From CAYRJD01 sp965212125 (lineage in GTDB: Bacteria; Actinomycetota; Acidimicrobiia; Acidimicrobiales; Poriferisodalaceae), in assembly GCA_965212125.1 (NCBI GenBank), contig OZ243045.1, positions 2,007,823 to 2,071,822 of the forward strand: a DNA stretch of 64,000 bases. The letters run 5' to 3'. The translations under genes and the position numbers were made by a program. Below the pieces are notes generated by a model. That model was not told where the DNA came from. It did no database searches and was given only the letters and a program-made list of their open reading frames with translations. Of this stretch, positions 48,804-57,327 are shown piece after piece. Each line of letters begins with the position of its first letter. Position 1 is the first letter of the stretch.

Positions 48804-49625
48804 CTAACTCGGCTCGGTCGCCCAGCTTGCGGGGTCGCCCCAATGGTCGTCGTACACGATTTCGCTGAGCGGTCGCCGGCGAACTGGTCCGTGGCGTCCC
48901 GCTGGTTTGCCGAGCGGAATGACTGCGTGGATGGCGACGTCTTCGGGGATGCCCAGCAGCTGGCGCAACTCCGGCTCGACCGCACCGTGCCAGCCGGTGA
49001 TGACGCCGCCGTACCCAAGGGCGCGTGCGGCCAGCAAGAGATTTTGCACGGCGGGGTAGACCGAAGCGCCCTCGGTGTGAGTGGCGGGGCGGTAGCGCAC
49101 CAGGCACGCCAGCACCACGACGGGGGCTTGCTCGAAGTTGTCGACGAAGTGCTGCATGGTGCGTGCCATGCGTGCGGTCGGGGTGTCGGGCGAGTCGGTT
49201 GCGCTGTCGGGTGAGCCGGTTGCGCCGCCAGTGCTGCCGCTAGCCGCGTCGTCAGCCCCACCGTCGGCCGCGTCGTATCCGTCGGTGCGGGACTTCTCTT
49301 TCCAGCCGGCACGAAACGTCTCGCCCAACAGCGCCTTGGCTTGCTTGGCACCCGGCCCATCGCGCAGCACCAAAAAGCGAAACTTCTGCCGATTCGATCC
49401 GCTGGGAGCACGACCGGCGTGCCACAAAATTGTTGCTAGGTCTTGTTCGGGGATTGGGTCTGGCAAGTACCGGCGGATGGCTCGCGTGGTGGCGAGGCCT
49501 TCCAGCAGGCCGATCTGGCTGGCGGCTTGGTTGGCGATCTGGCTGGTGTCGGTCTGCGCGGCGGCAGTTTGCGCGGCGGCAGGTTTCGCACCATCGTCAG
49601 GCACCGCGTCACCCACACCCATCAC
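48804..49625 (-). CDS. Nitroreductase-family FMN oxidoreductase
   Basis: 273 residues; start GTG at 49625 or the next-codon ATG. The nitroreductase fold is indicated by LEGLATTRAIRRYLPDPIPEQDLATILWHAGRAPSGSNRQKFRFLVLRDG and, near the C-terminus, AVQNLLLAARALGYGGVITGWHGAVEPELRQLLGIPEDVAIHAVIPLGKPA. A Gly/Ala/Asp/Ser-rich insert (about 118-145) and an Ala/Gln/Thr-rich leader are unusual. Binds FMN and reduces unknown nitro, quinone or unsaturated compounds. Its start overlaps the end of the ClC gene by four bases (GTGA), indicating coupled translation. Confidence 0.87.
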   Translation of the reverse strand: MMGVGDAVPDDGAKPAAAQTAAAQTDTSQIANQAASQIGLLEGLATTRAIRRYLPDPIPEQDLATILWHAGRAPSGSNRQKFRFLVLRDGPGAKQAKALLGETFRAGWKEKSRTDGYDAADGGADDAASGSTGGATGSPDSATDSPDTPTARMARTMQHFVDNFEQAPVVVLACLVRYRPATHTEGASVYPAVQNLLLAARALGYGGVITGWHGAVEPELRQLLGIPEDVAIHAVIPLGKPAGRHGPVRRRPLSEIVYDDHWGDPASWATEPS

Positions 49626-51289
49626 GACGAGCTGGAAAGCAGGTCAACCAGCTTCACGATCTCATTCTCAGTAATCACACCCACCACACGATTGCCGCTG
49701 TCAACCACCGGGTAAATCTCAAGCTCAGCGTCGGTCAGCGCCTCGGTCGCCTCCCGCAAAGTCCACGACGGGCGCGCAGGAACCAGATCGGTCATCATTA
49801 TCTCGCCCACCGTTTTCGTCCCCCACTCCGCCTGATCAACCTGCTGAACGTCGGCCAACCGAATCACCCCCAAAAACCGCTTGCCCGGCCCATCAACGAC
49901 CGCCGCCGCCACCAGGCTCTGCGGCATCGCAATCTTCCACACGAAATCCGTCAGGGTGTCGTCCGGGTTCGCCAGCGGCACGTCACGAATCAGCGCCTGC
50001 GTAACGGGCAGCTGCATGCGCCGCTCCAAATAGCCGGTGCGAGCCTCCCGCTGATACTGCGAAACCGACGACCTGCCGACCACCACCTGCGTCACCGCCA
50101 CGGCGATTAGCCCCGGCACCACGAAGTCGGGCGCGCCCGTTGACTCCGCCACGAACATCACCGCCGCCAGCGGCGTCCGATAGCCCGCCGCCAAAAACGC
50201 AGCCACGCCGATGAACGGGAAGAACGCCAGCGACTCAGCGCCCACATCGATCCAGCCGCCCACCAGCCGCCCGATGATCAGCCCGAAAACCGCCAGCGGA
50301 ATGAACACGCCGCCGACTCCGCCGCCGGCCAGCACCGTGGATGTGGCGACCACCCGAGCCACCAACAACGCACCCAACAACCACAGCGACGACTGTGGGT
50401 CGAGCACCCACCCGGTCAGCTGCCCTTCGGTGGTCGGCCCCAGCGTGAGCGGAGCGTCAAAGAGATAGTGCGACAGCACCGCCAGCCCCGACAGCAGCGC
50501 CGCGCCGATCAGTGCGGTCAGCCACCACGGGCGGTTGGAGGTGTTGATGCGCTTGGCGCGAGCCACGATGCGCGAAAAGATGGTCGACCCGATGCCGCAC
50601 AACGCACCCACCACCGCCGCGCCGATCAGCTCGCGGCGTCCGAATCCGACCGACACCGCCGCGGTGTCGGCATCAAACGGCAGCGTGCTGAAGTCCGTTA
50701 CCAGCACGTATGTGATGTAGCTGCTGGCGCTGGCGAGCAGGGCAGGCAGCAGCGCTCGCCGGCCGAGGTCGCTTTTGTAGGGGGCTTCCAGGGCGAAGAG
50801 CACGCCGGTGGCGGGTGCCTGGAAGATGGCGCTCACGCCGGCGGCGGCTCCGGCGACTAGCAGCCCGTAGCCGTCCTGGCCGAGGAATAGTTTTCTGAGC
50901 CGGCGCTGCGTGAATGAGCCGGTGGTTGAGCCGGCGTAGATGGCGGGGCCCTCTAGCCCCACCGCACCGCCTAGTCCGATGGTGGTGATTCCGGCCGCCA
51001 GGCGAAACGGCATGTAGCGCAGCAGCATTGGGTGGTTGCGGTTGTGGTAGGCGCGGATGTATTCCTCTGCGGTGGAGCTTGACAGCACCCTGCCGATGTT
51101 GGCCCAGCGCAGGATCAGCACCGCTGCGAATAGTCCGACCGCGGGGGCGAGGGCTTGCTGCCACAGGTCGAGCTCGAGCACTCTGGCGAGCAGCACCTTT
51201 TCGCTTACGAGTGCGACTGCGGCGACTAGAAGTCCCGTCGCCACGCCTACGACGACGTACGTGCCTAGCCTGAGTAGTCGATTTTTCAC
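49622..51289 (-). CDS. ClC-type chloride channel/transporter with CBS domains
   Basis: 555 residues from a GTG at 51289 that lies three bases after the 3' end of tRNA-Ser(GCT) on the same strand; an upstream ATG would sit inside the tRNA. The membrane part (about 1-420) has the selectivity motifs GAVGLEGPAIY (GxEGP) and GGGVGGVFIPLAVFG (GxFxP). Two CBS domains follow (about 430-555; VTQALIRDVPLANPDDTLTDFV and VGEIMMTDLVPARPSWTLREATEAL). The gating Glu of GxEGP is present. Exchanges or conducts chloride (or another anion); CBS domains usually sense nucleotides. Coupled to the downstream nitroreductase. Confidence 0.92.
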   Translation of the reverse strand: MKNRLLRLGTYVVVGVATGLLVAAVALVSEKVLLARVLELDLWQQALAPAVGLFAAVLILRWANIGRVLSSSTAEEYIRAYHNRNHPMLLRYMPFRLAAGITTIGLGGAVGLEGPAIYAGSTTGSFTQRRLRKLFLGQDGYGLLVAGAAAGVSAIFQAPATGVLFALEAPYKSDLGRRALLPALLASASSYITYVLVTDFSTLPFDADTAAVSVGFGRRELIGAAVVGALCGIGSTIFSRIVARAKRINTSNRPWWLTALIGAALLSGLAVLSHYLFDAPLTLGPTTEGQLTGWVLDPQSSLWLLGALLVARVVATSTVLAGGGVGGVFIPLAVFGLIIGRLVGGWIDVGAESLAFFPFIGVAAFLAAGYRTPLAAVMFVAESTGAPDFVVPGLIAVAVTQVVVGRSSVSQYQREARTGYLERRMQLPVTQALIRDVPLANPDDTLTDFVWKIAMPQSLVAAAVVDGPGKRFLGVIRLADVQQVDQAEWGTKTVGEIMMTDLVPARPSWTLREATEALTDAELEIYPVVDSGNRVVGVITENEIVKLVDLLSSSS

Positions 51290-51292
51290 GTG

Positions 51293-51382
51293 CGGAGAGG
51301 GTGGGATTCGAACCCACGGATGAGGGAACCTCATCACTTCCTTAGCAGGGAAGCCCGTTCAGCCAGACTCCGGCACCTCTCC
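51293..51382 (-). tRNA. tRNA-Ser (anticodon GCT)
   Basis: The 90-base gene reads, on the minus strand, GGAGAGG acceptor strand, a long variable arm typical of serine, anticodon loop CCTGCTAAG with GCT, T-loop GGGTTCGAATCCC and CCTCTCC. Discriminator base G; CCA is not encoded. Its 3' end is three bases before the GTG start of the ClC gene. Confidence 0.95.
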
Positions 51383-51532
51383 ACGGCCAGGTCGTGCGGT
51401 TGGCGTTGGCCGTTGCTTGCCAGCGCCGGTCGCAGCAGTTGAGCCGCTAGGTAACAGCGATGTTAGCGATCTGCGCGGTGGGTGGCGGGAGGCTGGCTGG
51501 TAGCGGCGGCGAGCAGCGGTAGCTTGGCAGGC

Positions 51533-51620
51533 GGAGGGGTGGCAGAGCGGACGAATGCGACGGTCTTGAAAACCGTTGAGGTGCAAGCCTCCGGGGGTTC
51601 GAATCCCCCTCCCTCCGCCA
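51533..51620 (+). tRNA. tRNA-Ser (anticodon TGA)
   Basis: The acceptor GGAGGGG pairs with TCCCTCC, the anticodon stem-loop is CGGTCTTGAAAACCG with TGA, there is a long variable arm, and the T-arm is GGGGGTTCGAATCCCCC. Discriminator G at 51617, followed by an encoded CCA (51618-51620). It is divergent from tRNA-Ser(GCT), 150 bases away. A degenerate match to its 3' third is seen at 53159-53208. Confidence 0.96.
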
Positions 51621-51674
51621 CCAAATCTGCGCCGGATGTAAATAGGCGGCGCAAGTAGTAAGCCTAACCAAATC

Positions 51675-51766
51675 CGGCAGATGGTATAGTTTGAGTTCGG
51701 CAAATGGGCTACTTAGAACTCGGCAGATGGTATAGTTTGAGTTCGGCAAATGGGCTACTTAGACCA
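51675..51766 (+). repeat. Four 23-bp direct repeats upstream of the DUF4143 ATPase
   Basis: Four contiguous 23-base units start at 51675, 51698, 51721 and 51744. Units 1 and 3 are identical (start CGGCAGATGGTATAGTTTGA); units 2 and 4 are nearly identical (start CGGCAAATGGGCTACTTAGA). All share CGGCARATGG, so the array is a doubled 46-bp repeat. It ends 14 bases before the ATG of the ATPase gene. TATAGT in units 1 and 3 could serve as a -10 element. There are no spacers, so it is not a CRISPR array. Confidence 0.85.
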
Positions 51767-51780
51767 GAAACAGAGCCAGC

Positions 51781-53130
51781 ATGGCGACCAGCAATCATTA
51801 CAAGCGAATTCAAGACGACACCCTTAGGGAGCTTCTGGACGTGGTCCCTGCCGTGAGTTTGGTCGGCCCGCGCGGTGTCGGTAAGACCACGACTGCAGAG
51901 CAGATAGCCAACACGTCAATAAATCTTGACATTCCAGCGACACGTTCGGTTGTTGAGGCCGATGTTGACCGGTTTGTTGACTCACCTGAACCAATTTTGG
52001 TTGATGAATGGCAGCGACTACCACAGGTGTGGGACATTGTGCGCCGAGCTGTGGATGCGGATGACCGACCGGGTCGATTCATCCTCACCGGTTCCGCCAA
52101 GCCGACGAACCCTCCAACACACACCGGAGCGGGGCGGATCGTCATGATGCGCATGCGGCCGATGAGCTTGCACGAACGGTGGGCGTCGACTCGCGAGCCG
52201 ACGGTCAGTCTCGCCAAGCTGCTGGGTGGTGGTTCGCAAGGCAGCCAGGCAGGGCTGGTGAAGATCGTCGGTGAGACCGACGTCACCTTGCAGGACTACA
52301 TGGATGAGATCGTCGCTGGGGGTTTTCCTGGAATGCGTAGCCGCAACGGGGGAAAGCCGCCTGGGCAGCGGAAGCCGACTAGCCGGAGATGGCCTGCGAA
52401 TCTGCGACTGGCTGCCTATTGCGAGAATATCGTGGATACAGAGTTTGGGCTGGAGGGTGTCGTGGTGCGCAACCCGGCCGCACTTCACAGCCTCCTCGTG
52501 GCATACGCGGCAGCCACCTCAACGACGGCCTCGCTCAACACCATCAGCGAAGCCACTTCAAGCATCTCCGATTCAAAGCCAGCTAAGAAAACGGTGCTCA
52601 ATTACATAGACAAACTGAAACAGATGTGGCTGGTGGACCCGATTGATGGATGGGTGCCGACAAGAAACACGATCAAGCGGCTCACTCAGGCACCGAAACA
52701 CCACCTCACCGACCCGGCTTTGGCGGCGGCGCTACTAGGGGCTGACGCCGAGTTGCTTTCGCTTGGCAGGGCGGCGGGTTCGTCAGGCTTGATTGATTCC
52801 AAGCTTCCTTCACAGTTGTTTGAGTCGTTGATTGCTCTCAATTTGCGTGTGTATGCGCAGGCGTCTGGTGCAAAGGTGTTCCATTGCCGGACTAGGGCGG
52901 GGGAGCATGAGGTTGACTTCATAATTGAACGGGCAGATCGACGAGTGATGGCTGTCGAGGTCAAGTTCAAAGAGGTAGCCGATGAGAAGGATTACCGTCA
53001 TCTGAGATGGTTGAAGCGGGAGCTAGGTGATGACCTCTTGGATGCTGTGATGGTCACTACGGGTTCATATGCGTACCGCCGACCCGAAGATGGCATTGCT
53101 GTGGTGCCAGCGGCACTGCTGGGGCTGTAG
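51781..53130 (+). CDS. AAA-type ATPase with C-terminal DUF4143 (nuclease-like) domain
   Basis: 449 residues. The N-terminal ATPase has Walker A SLVGPRGVGKTTTAEQ (about 25-38), Walker B PILVDEWQRLPQVWDIVR (about 63-79) and sensor GRFILTGSAKP. The middle contains a winged-helix-like segment (TSTTASLNTISEATSSISDSKPAKKTVLNYIDKLKQMWLVDPI). The C-terminal DUF4143 part has AKVFHCRTRAGEHEVDFIIE and VMAVEVKFKEVADEKDYRHL, an Asp..ExK arrangement like PD-(D/E)XK nucleases. Such ATPases are widespread in bacteria and archaea, scattered and often near mobile DNA; their role is not established. It follows tRNA-Ser(TGA) and the 23-bp repeat array. Confidence 0.85.
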   Translation: MATSNHYKRIQDDTLRELLDVVPAVSLVGPRGVGKTTTAEQIANTSINLDIPATRSVVEADVDRFVDSPEPILVDEWQRLPQVWDIVRRAVDADDRPGRFILTGSAKPTNPPTHTGAGRIVMMRMRPMSLHERWASTREPTVSLAKLLGGGSQGSQAGLVKIVGETDVTLQDYMDEIVAGGFPGMRSRNGGKPPGQRKPTSRRWPANLRLAAYCENIVDTEFGLEGVVVRNPAALHSLLVAYAAATSTTASLNTISEATSSISDSKPAKKTVLNYIDKLKQMWLVDPIDGWVPTRNTIKRLTQAPKHHLTDPALAAALLGADAELLSLGRAAGSSGLIDSKLPSQLFESLIALNLRVYAQASGAKVFHCRTRAGEHEVDFIIERADRRVMAVEVKFKEVADEKDYRHLRWLKRELGDDLLDAVMVTTGSYAYRRPEDGIAVVPAALLGL

Positions 53131-53158
53131 TGGAGGTGGGCCCGAAAGTCATTGAAGA

Positions 53159-53208
53159 GCAAGCCTGCGAAGGTTTAAATCGCTCTTCTACTACCTTCGT
53201 TACCAAAT
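53159..53208 (+). other. Degenerate copy of a tRNA-Ser 3' end, possible attachment-site remnant
   Basis: GCAAGCCTGCGAAGGTTTAA and following bases resemble the end of tRNA-Ser(TGA) (GCAAGCCT...GGGGGTTCGAATC...CCACCAAAT): about 17 of 22 bases agree in the left part, and 12 of 15 at the right end, including ACCAAAT, with a 6-base insertion between. It lies just after the DUF4143 ATPase gene, which therefore would be bracketed by tRNA-like sequence. The match is imperfect and chance similarity is not excluded. Confidence 0.4.
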
Positions 53209-53345
53209 GAGCCTTAGATCTCACATGCGGCCGCTCGCTAAAAAATTCGCCCATAAATCCGCACCACTTGAAGCATTCTCATAGTAATATTGAGCTTCAT
53301 TTAGCTTTGCTTACAAAAAGTTATGAAAATTAGTGAGGTTTTATC

Positions 53346-55391
53346 TTGGTTGTAGGAAGAATTCGAACGATAGCTTATCCAGTAATATTTTTTTCAATAT
53401 TTCTTGTGCTATGGATATTTGTAATAGACGACAGTTCTTATGGTCAAGATGGATTCTATTCAACCTGGTTTGCATCGGGACTTCTACTTATTATTCTTGG
53501 TGGCTTAGCCACTGAAAGGCATTTTACTAGGCCTCTAGACGTAATAGTCAACGCATCTCTTATCGCCTTCCTTCTGGTAACTCCGGAGAGCTTTAGTTTT
53601 CTCCCGCTTCGTTGGCCATTATTCCTTTATGCAGTCTCATTGCTTTTTCTTGCGCTAATTGCGTATACCGTATTCAACATAGAAAAAGATAAGGGGTTTT
53701 ATGGGCAGATCCTTGCAGGTTTTACTTATTCAGTTTCAAAGTATTTAGGTAGTTCAAGAGTACTATTTTCAGTAGTATTTATTTTGTCAGTTGCAGATGT
53801 ATATTTATCATCTATGGAATATGGTGGTTTCCCTGGAAATGAAACGCGCTCCTTAGTATGGTTACTGTCGTTTTGGGTATTGATTTTTATAATTCCTATT
53901 TTGGATGAAAAACTACTCATGCCTTTCTGGCGGAGACTTAAAAATAGTAATAACCCCATGCTTGTAGGAAGGATTGTCAAGCTCCACAACCCTAACATAG
54001 TCGAAATTGAACAATTTGAAGGTTCACCAGTCATAGAGCTGGGAGACATTTTAATTCTAGATAATATCCGAACGACGAGTATTTCTAACTCCTCAACTTT
54101 TGCATTGCTCTCTACAAAGCTAAACACGGTTGATATTCGATACTTGCGAGCATACTGTCCAGGCTTGTCAGAGGCTGATATTAGGAAGAAAAAATACGCC
54201 TTCAAAGCAAAAATGAAAGATGTCTCGGATGAAGCTTTAGAACTTTCTGAAAGCTTTGATAAGCTTGTTGGTTATATCTATCAGGATTCTGATATTGATT
54301 TGATTAAGATTAGGATGATTGAGGGTCCAAAAGCTGAAGAGCTACAGCAAGGTGATCTCGTTTCTGTTGAAATTAAAGATCGATCAACAAAATATCAAAT
54401 TATTAATGTCAAAACAGATATTGAGTATATATACGATCAGAATACTGAAGGAGGGAAGGTCATAAGTGCAAAGCAAATTGGGCATTGGGAGGCAGGTGAT
54501 AAGCAGCGATTTTCAGGTAATCACTGGGTTCCTAACATGAATTCTTCGGTTACTACCGAAGACCAGAATAAAGTACCTGATGGTATTGACAGCAATTTTG
54601 CAGCTAATAAGAATATCTATAAAGTTGGAGTTATTCCAGGCTCGGAGTATCCAATATATATTGATCTTGAAAATAGCATGAATCATCATATTGCTATTTT
54701 TGGTAGAACAGGCAGTGGGAAATCGCAAATGGCTGCTGGTATTATTAAAAAGTTATCGGAAAATGATTGTAAGGTAGTGGTGTTTGAAGAAAATCAAAGT
54801 GCTACACAATCACTTACTTATCATATCGGGCCTGGTAATTATGCCAATATAGATGCAAATAAGTTCAATCCTGATAAGGACCTTCCACCTGAAAATCTTC
54901 AAAGCATTTTTGTTATTAACCTGCTCTCTGGTAATAAAAAAGTAACTCGTACCGAAGTTGCTAAAGTTATCGAGAGTATCATTGAATATAAGGATAGTAA
55001 TAAGGAACAAAAAGTATGTATTGTTATGGAAGAAGCATACGACTTTATCCCTGAATGGACATTTGATGATGCTAATAAAGGTCAACCAGAAGTAACTCGG
55101 ATTACTAGATCAGTCCTGAAGTCACGAAAATATGATATTGGATTTTTAATAATTACCCAGCGCACTGCAATTGTAACAAAATCAATTTTATATCAGTGTA
55201 ATACTGTTATTTCATTGCAATCTTTTGATGACACAGCTGTGGATTTTATAAAAACCTATGCTAGCCGAAGCTTTTTGGATTCCTTGAGTATTCTTCCTCG
55301 TTTTCATGCACTTGTGGTTGGCAAAGGATCTAGTTGTGATGGACCTGTAATTGTTGATTTTTTTGAGGAAGAGGAAAAAGAAAAGGAATAA
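53346..55391 (+). CDS. Membrane-anchored HerA/DUF87-type ATPase, horizontally acquired
   Basis: 681 residues from a TTG. The N-terminal 200 residues contain about six membrane helices (for example VIFFSIFLVLWIFVI, LFLYAVSLLFLALIAYTVF, VWLLSFWVLIFIIPIL). Next is a cytoplasmic HAS-barrel-like region (MLVGRIVKLHNPNIVEIEQF onward), then a HerA/FtsK-type motor: Walker A IFGRTGSGKSQM (about 452-463), VVVFEENQS, Walker B VCIVMEEAYDFIP (about 556-568), and ITQRTAIVTKSILYQCNTVISLQ. HerA-like motors translocate DNA, usually with a nuclease partner such as NurA or, in defence systems, SIR2/DUF4297. No such partner is adjacent. Base composition is strongly AT-rich, unlike everything around it. Confidence 0.85.
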   Translation: MVVGRIRTIAYPVIFFSIFLVLWIFVIDDSSYGQDGFYSTWFASGLLLIILGGLATERHFTRPLDVIVNASLIAFLLVTPESFSFLPLRWPLFLYAVSLLFLALIAYTVFNIEKDKGFYGQILAGFTYSVSKYLGSSRVLFSVVFILSVADVYLSSMEYGGFPGNETRSLVWLLSFWVLIFIIPILDEKLLMPFWRRLKNSNNPMLVGRIVKLHNPNIVEIEQFEGSPVIELGDILILDNIRTTSISNSSTFALLSTKLNTVDIRYLRAYCPGLSEADIRKKKYAFKAKMKDVSDEALELSESFDKLVGYIYQDSDIDLIKIRMIEGPKAEELQQGDLVSVEIKDRSTKYQIINVKTDIEYIYDQNTEGGKVISAKQIGHWEAGDKQRFSGNHWVPNMNSSVTTEDQNKVPDGIDSNFAANKNIYKVGVIPGSEYPIYIDLENSMNHHIAIFGRTGSGKSQMAAGIIKKLSENDCKVVVFEENQSATQSLTYHIGPGNYANIDANKFNPDKDLPPENLQSIFVINLLSGNKKVTRTEVAKVIESIIEYKDSNKEQKVCIVMEEAYDFIPEWTFDDANKGQPEVTRITRSVLKSRKYDIGFLIITQRTAIVTKSILYQCNTVISLQSFDDTAVDFIKTYASRSFLDSLSILPRFHALVVGKGSSCDGPVIVDFFEEEEKEKE

Positions 55392-55424
55392 GAGTTCTAT
55401 ACAGAGGTTTCCACCCTCAAGTAA

Positions 55425-56420
55425 TTATCTAATCCCGCTGCGCAAGTCGTCTAGCCATTCATCGGCCTGACTGCGGGCTGGATCGACACTGACTGTTGCT
55501 TCGTCTGCAACCGCCTTGTCGGTTGATCCGTCTGCATCAAGGCTTCCACTAGCCACCGGATACGAGCCCAGGAACTTCACGTCGTGCTGCTTCATCTTCA
55601 AGCTGCGCAAGCAATCCGCCACCACCGGATCAGCAATATGCCCGTCAAAGTCAAGCAGAAAGCAGTAGTCACCGAGGTTCGTGCGAGCTGGCCGCGACTC
55701 CAGCCGAGTCAGGTCGATTCGCCGCGCAGCGAACTCCTGCAAAATCTGAATCAAACTGCCCGGCACGTTCTGGCGCTGGAACACGACCACGCTGGACTTG
55801 TCCCGCCCGGTTGCCGCGGGGATGCCCTCACCCGCAAGCAACAAGAACCGCGTCTTGTTGCCGGGGTGGTCTTCAACCGCAGTCGCCAGCGTCTGCAGCC
55901 CGTAAACCTCCGCCGCCCGCGGGCTAGCGATCACCGCCACGCCCTCGCCTTCGCCCACGCCCTGGCCCTGGCCCTGGTCTTCGCTCAGCTGCCGTGCCGC
56001 CTCGGCAGTAGAAGTAGCCGCCTGCAGCTGTGCGTCAGGCAGGTTGCTGCGCAGATACGTGCGGCACTGCGCCAGCGCCACCGGAAAAGTCACCACCGCC
56101 CGCACGTCCTCAAGCGTGGTGTCGGGCAGCGCCAGCAGATCCAGCCGCACGTCCAGCACCACCTCACGCTGTATCAATAAGGACAGATCAAACGCCAGCG
56201 TGTCTTGGGTGACGTTGACCGCCCCCTCGATGGCGTTCTCGATCGGCACGAACCCGGCGTCAACAGAGCCCTCCGCCAGGGCGGCGAGCACGTCCGGGAT
56301 TGACGAGTACGGCTGCCCGACTGCGGCGGCGAGGTCGGGCTGGTTGTGCAGGGCCTGCTCGGTGTAGGTGCCGGCCGGGCCGAGGTAGCCGATGCGCGTG
56401 CGAGGTTCAACGGAGTTCAT
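55425..56420 (-). CDS. pheA: Prephenate dehydratase
   Basis: 331 residues. Converts prephenate to phenylpyruvate in phenylalanine synthesis. The catalytic domain starts RIGYLGPAGTYTEQAL; VDAGFVPIENAIEGAVN and the TRF motif in PGNKTRFLLLAGEG (near residue 187) are present. The ACT regulatory domain follows (GSLIQILQEFAARRIDLTRLESRPAR, GDYCFLLDFDGH), which senses phenylalanine. A Gln/Gly/Glu repeat (QGQGVGEGEG, about 150-160) and a 35-residue acidic tail are unusual. It is monofunctional, with no chorismate mutase domain. Divergent from larB. Confidence 0.93.
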   Translation of the reverse strand: MNSVEPRTRIGYLGPAGTYTEQALHNQPDLAAAVGQPYSSIPDVLAALAEGSVDAGFVPIENAIEGAVNVTQDTLAFDLSLLIQREVVLDVRLDLLALPDTTLEDVRAVVTFPVALAQCRTYLRSNLPDAQLQAATSTAEAARQLSEDQGQGQGVGEGEGVAVIASPRAAEVYGLQTLATAVEDHPGNKTRFLLLAGEGIPAATGRDKSSVVVFQRQNVPGSLIQILQEFAARRIDLTRLESRPARTNLGDYCFLLDFDGHIADPVVADCLRSLKMKQHDVKFLGSYPVASGSLDADGSTDKAVADEATVSVDPARSQADEWLDDLRSGIR

Positions 56421-56490
56421 CTCAACCTTGCCCTTGCCTTCGGTAGCGTCAGCGGCGCACTAGCGCACTATTAGACGGCAGGATAGGGCT

Positions 56491-57327
56491 ATGGAACAAG
56501 CGCGACTTGCTGAACTGTTGGCCGGGGTGGCGGACGGCTCGGTTTCGCCCGACGACGCCATGGCGGCGCTGAAGCGGCTGCCGTTCGCCGACCTGTCGCA
56601 CACTCGGGTGGATCATCATCGCCAACTGCGCACCGGCAAGGCCGAGGCGATCTATGGGCCGAACAAGACGCCGGCGCAGTGCGTTGACATTGTGGGTGAG
56701 CTGCTGGCGGCGGGCGATGGTCCGGTGGTGCTGACCCGTGCCGATGCGGCGCAGGCCGAGGCGGTGCTGGCGGCGCATGACGGTGGCGTGTTGCGCAGCG
56801 GCGTGGTGGTGTGGCGTGCGGCGGCGAGGCGGGACGAGAACGTGGTGATCGCTGCGGCCGGAACTTCGGACGGCGCGGTGGCGGATGAGGCGGCGGCGGT
56901 GCTGGACGCTCACGGCGTGGCGGCGACCAGCGTGCCCGACGTGGGCGTGGCGGGGCTGCATCGCTTGTTGGCGGAGGTGGATGTTTTGGCGGCCGCCGAC
57001 CTGGTGATCGTGGTGGCGGGAATGGAAGGTGCGCTGGCGACGGCGGTGGGCGGCATTACCGCTGCGCCGGTGATTGCTGTGCCGACCAGCTCTGGTTATG
57101 GCGCGGCGCTGGATGGCGTGACTGCTTTGTTGGCGATGCTTAGTTCTTGTGCGGCGGGGCTGACCGTGGTCGGAATCGATAACGGGTTCGGCGCGGCGAT
57201 GGCGGCGTTGCGGATCTTGGACTTGAGCCAGCGGCAGCGCGAGGGTGGGGCGGATGCGGCGGCTGGTGGGGCTGCGGGCGTGTCGTCGGGCGAGACCAGC
57301 ACAGCAACCACAAACGGCCGCCTGTGA
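56491..57327 (+). CDS. larB: Nickel-pincer cofactor biosynthesis protein LarB
   Basis: 278 residues. LarB carboxylates and hydrolyses nicotinic acid adenine dinucleotide to start synthesis of the nickel-pincer nucleotide used by lactate racemase and related enzymes. The N-terminal part has AALKRLPFADLSHTRVDHHRQLRTGKAEAIYGPNKTP; the C-terminal PurE-like domain has VVIAAAGTSDGAVADEAA, DVGVAGLHRLL, VVAGMEGALATAVGGI and VPTSSGYGAALDGVTALLAML, with the active-site Cys/Ser loops. A Gly/Ala-rich tail of about 25 residues is extra. The stop overlaps the larC start by four bases. Confidence 0.93.
   Translation: MEQARLAELLAGVADGSVSPDDAMAALKRLPFADLSHTRVDHHRQLRTGKAEAIYGPNKTPAQCVDIVGELLAAGDGPVVLTRADAAQAEAVLAAHDGGVLRSGVVVWRAAARRDENVVIAAAGTSDGAVADEAAAVLDAHGVAATSVPDVGVAGLHRLLAEVDVLAAADLVIVVAGMEGALATAVGGITAAPVIAVPTSSGYGAALDGVTALLAMLSSCAAGLTVVGIDNGFGAAMAALRILDLSQRQREGGADAAAGGAAGVSSGETSTATTNGRL

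Noticed and set aside
48742..49107. N-terminal extension of the SDR gene
   Set aside because: The added sequence overlaps the nitroreductase gene in another frame and has no SDR similarity; the ATG at 48741 begins the Rossmann fold directly.
51675..51766. CRISPR array
   Set aside because: The four 23-bp repeats are contiguous with no spacers and no cas genes are present.
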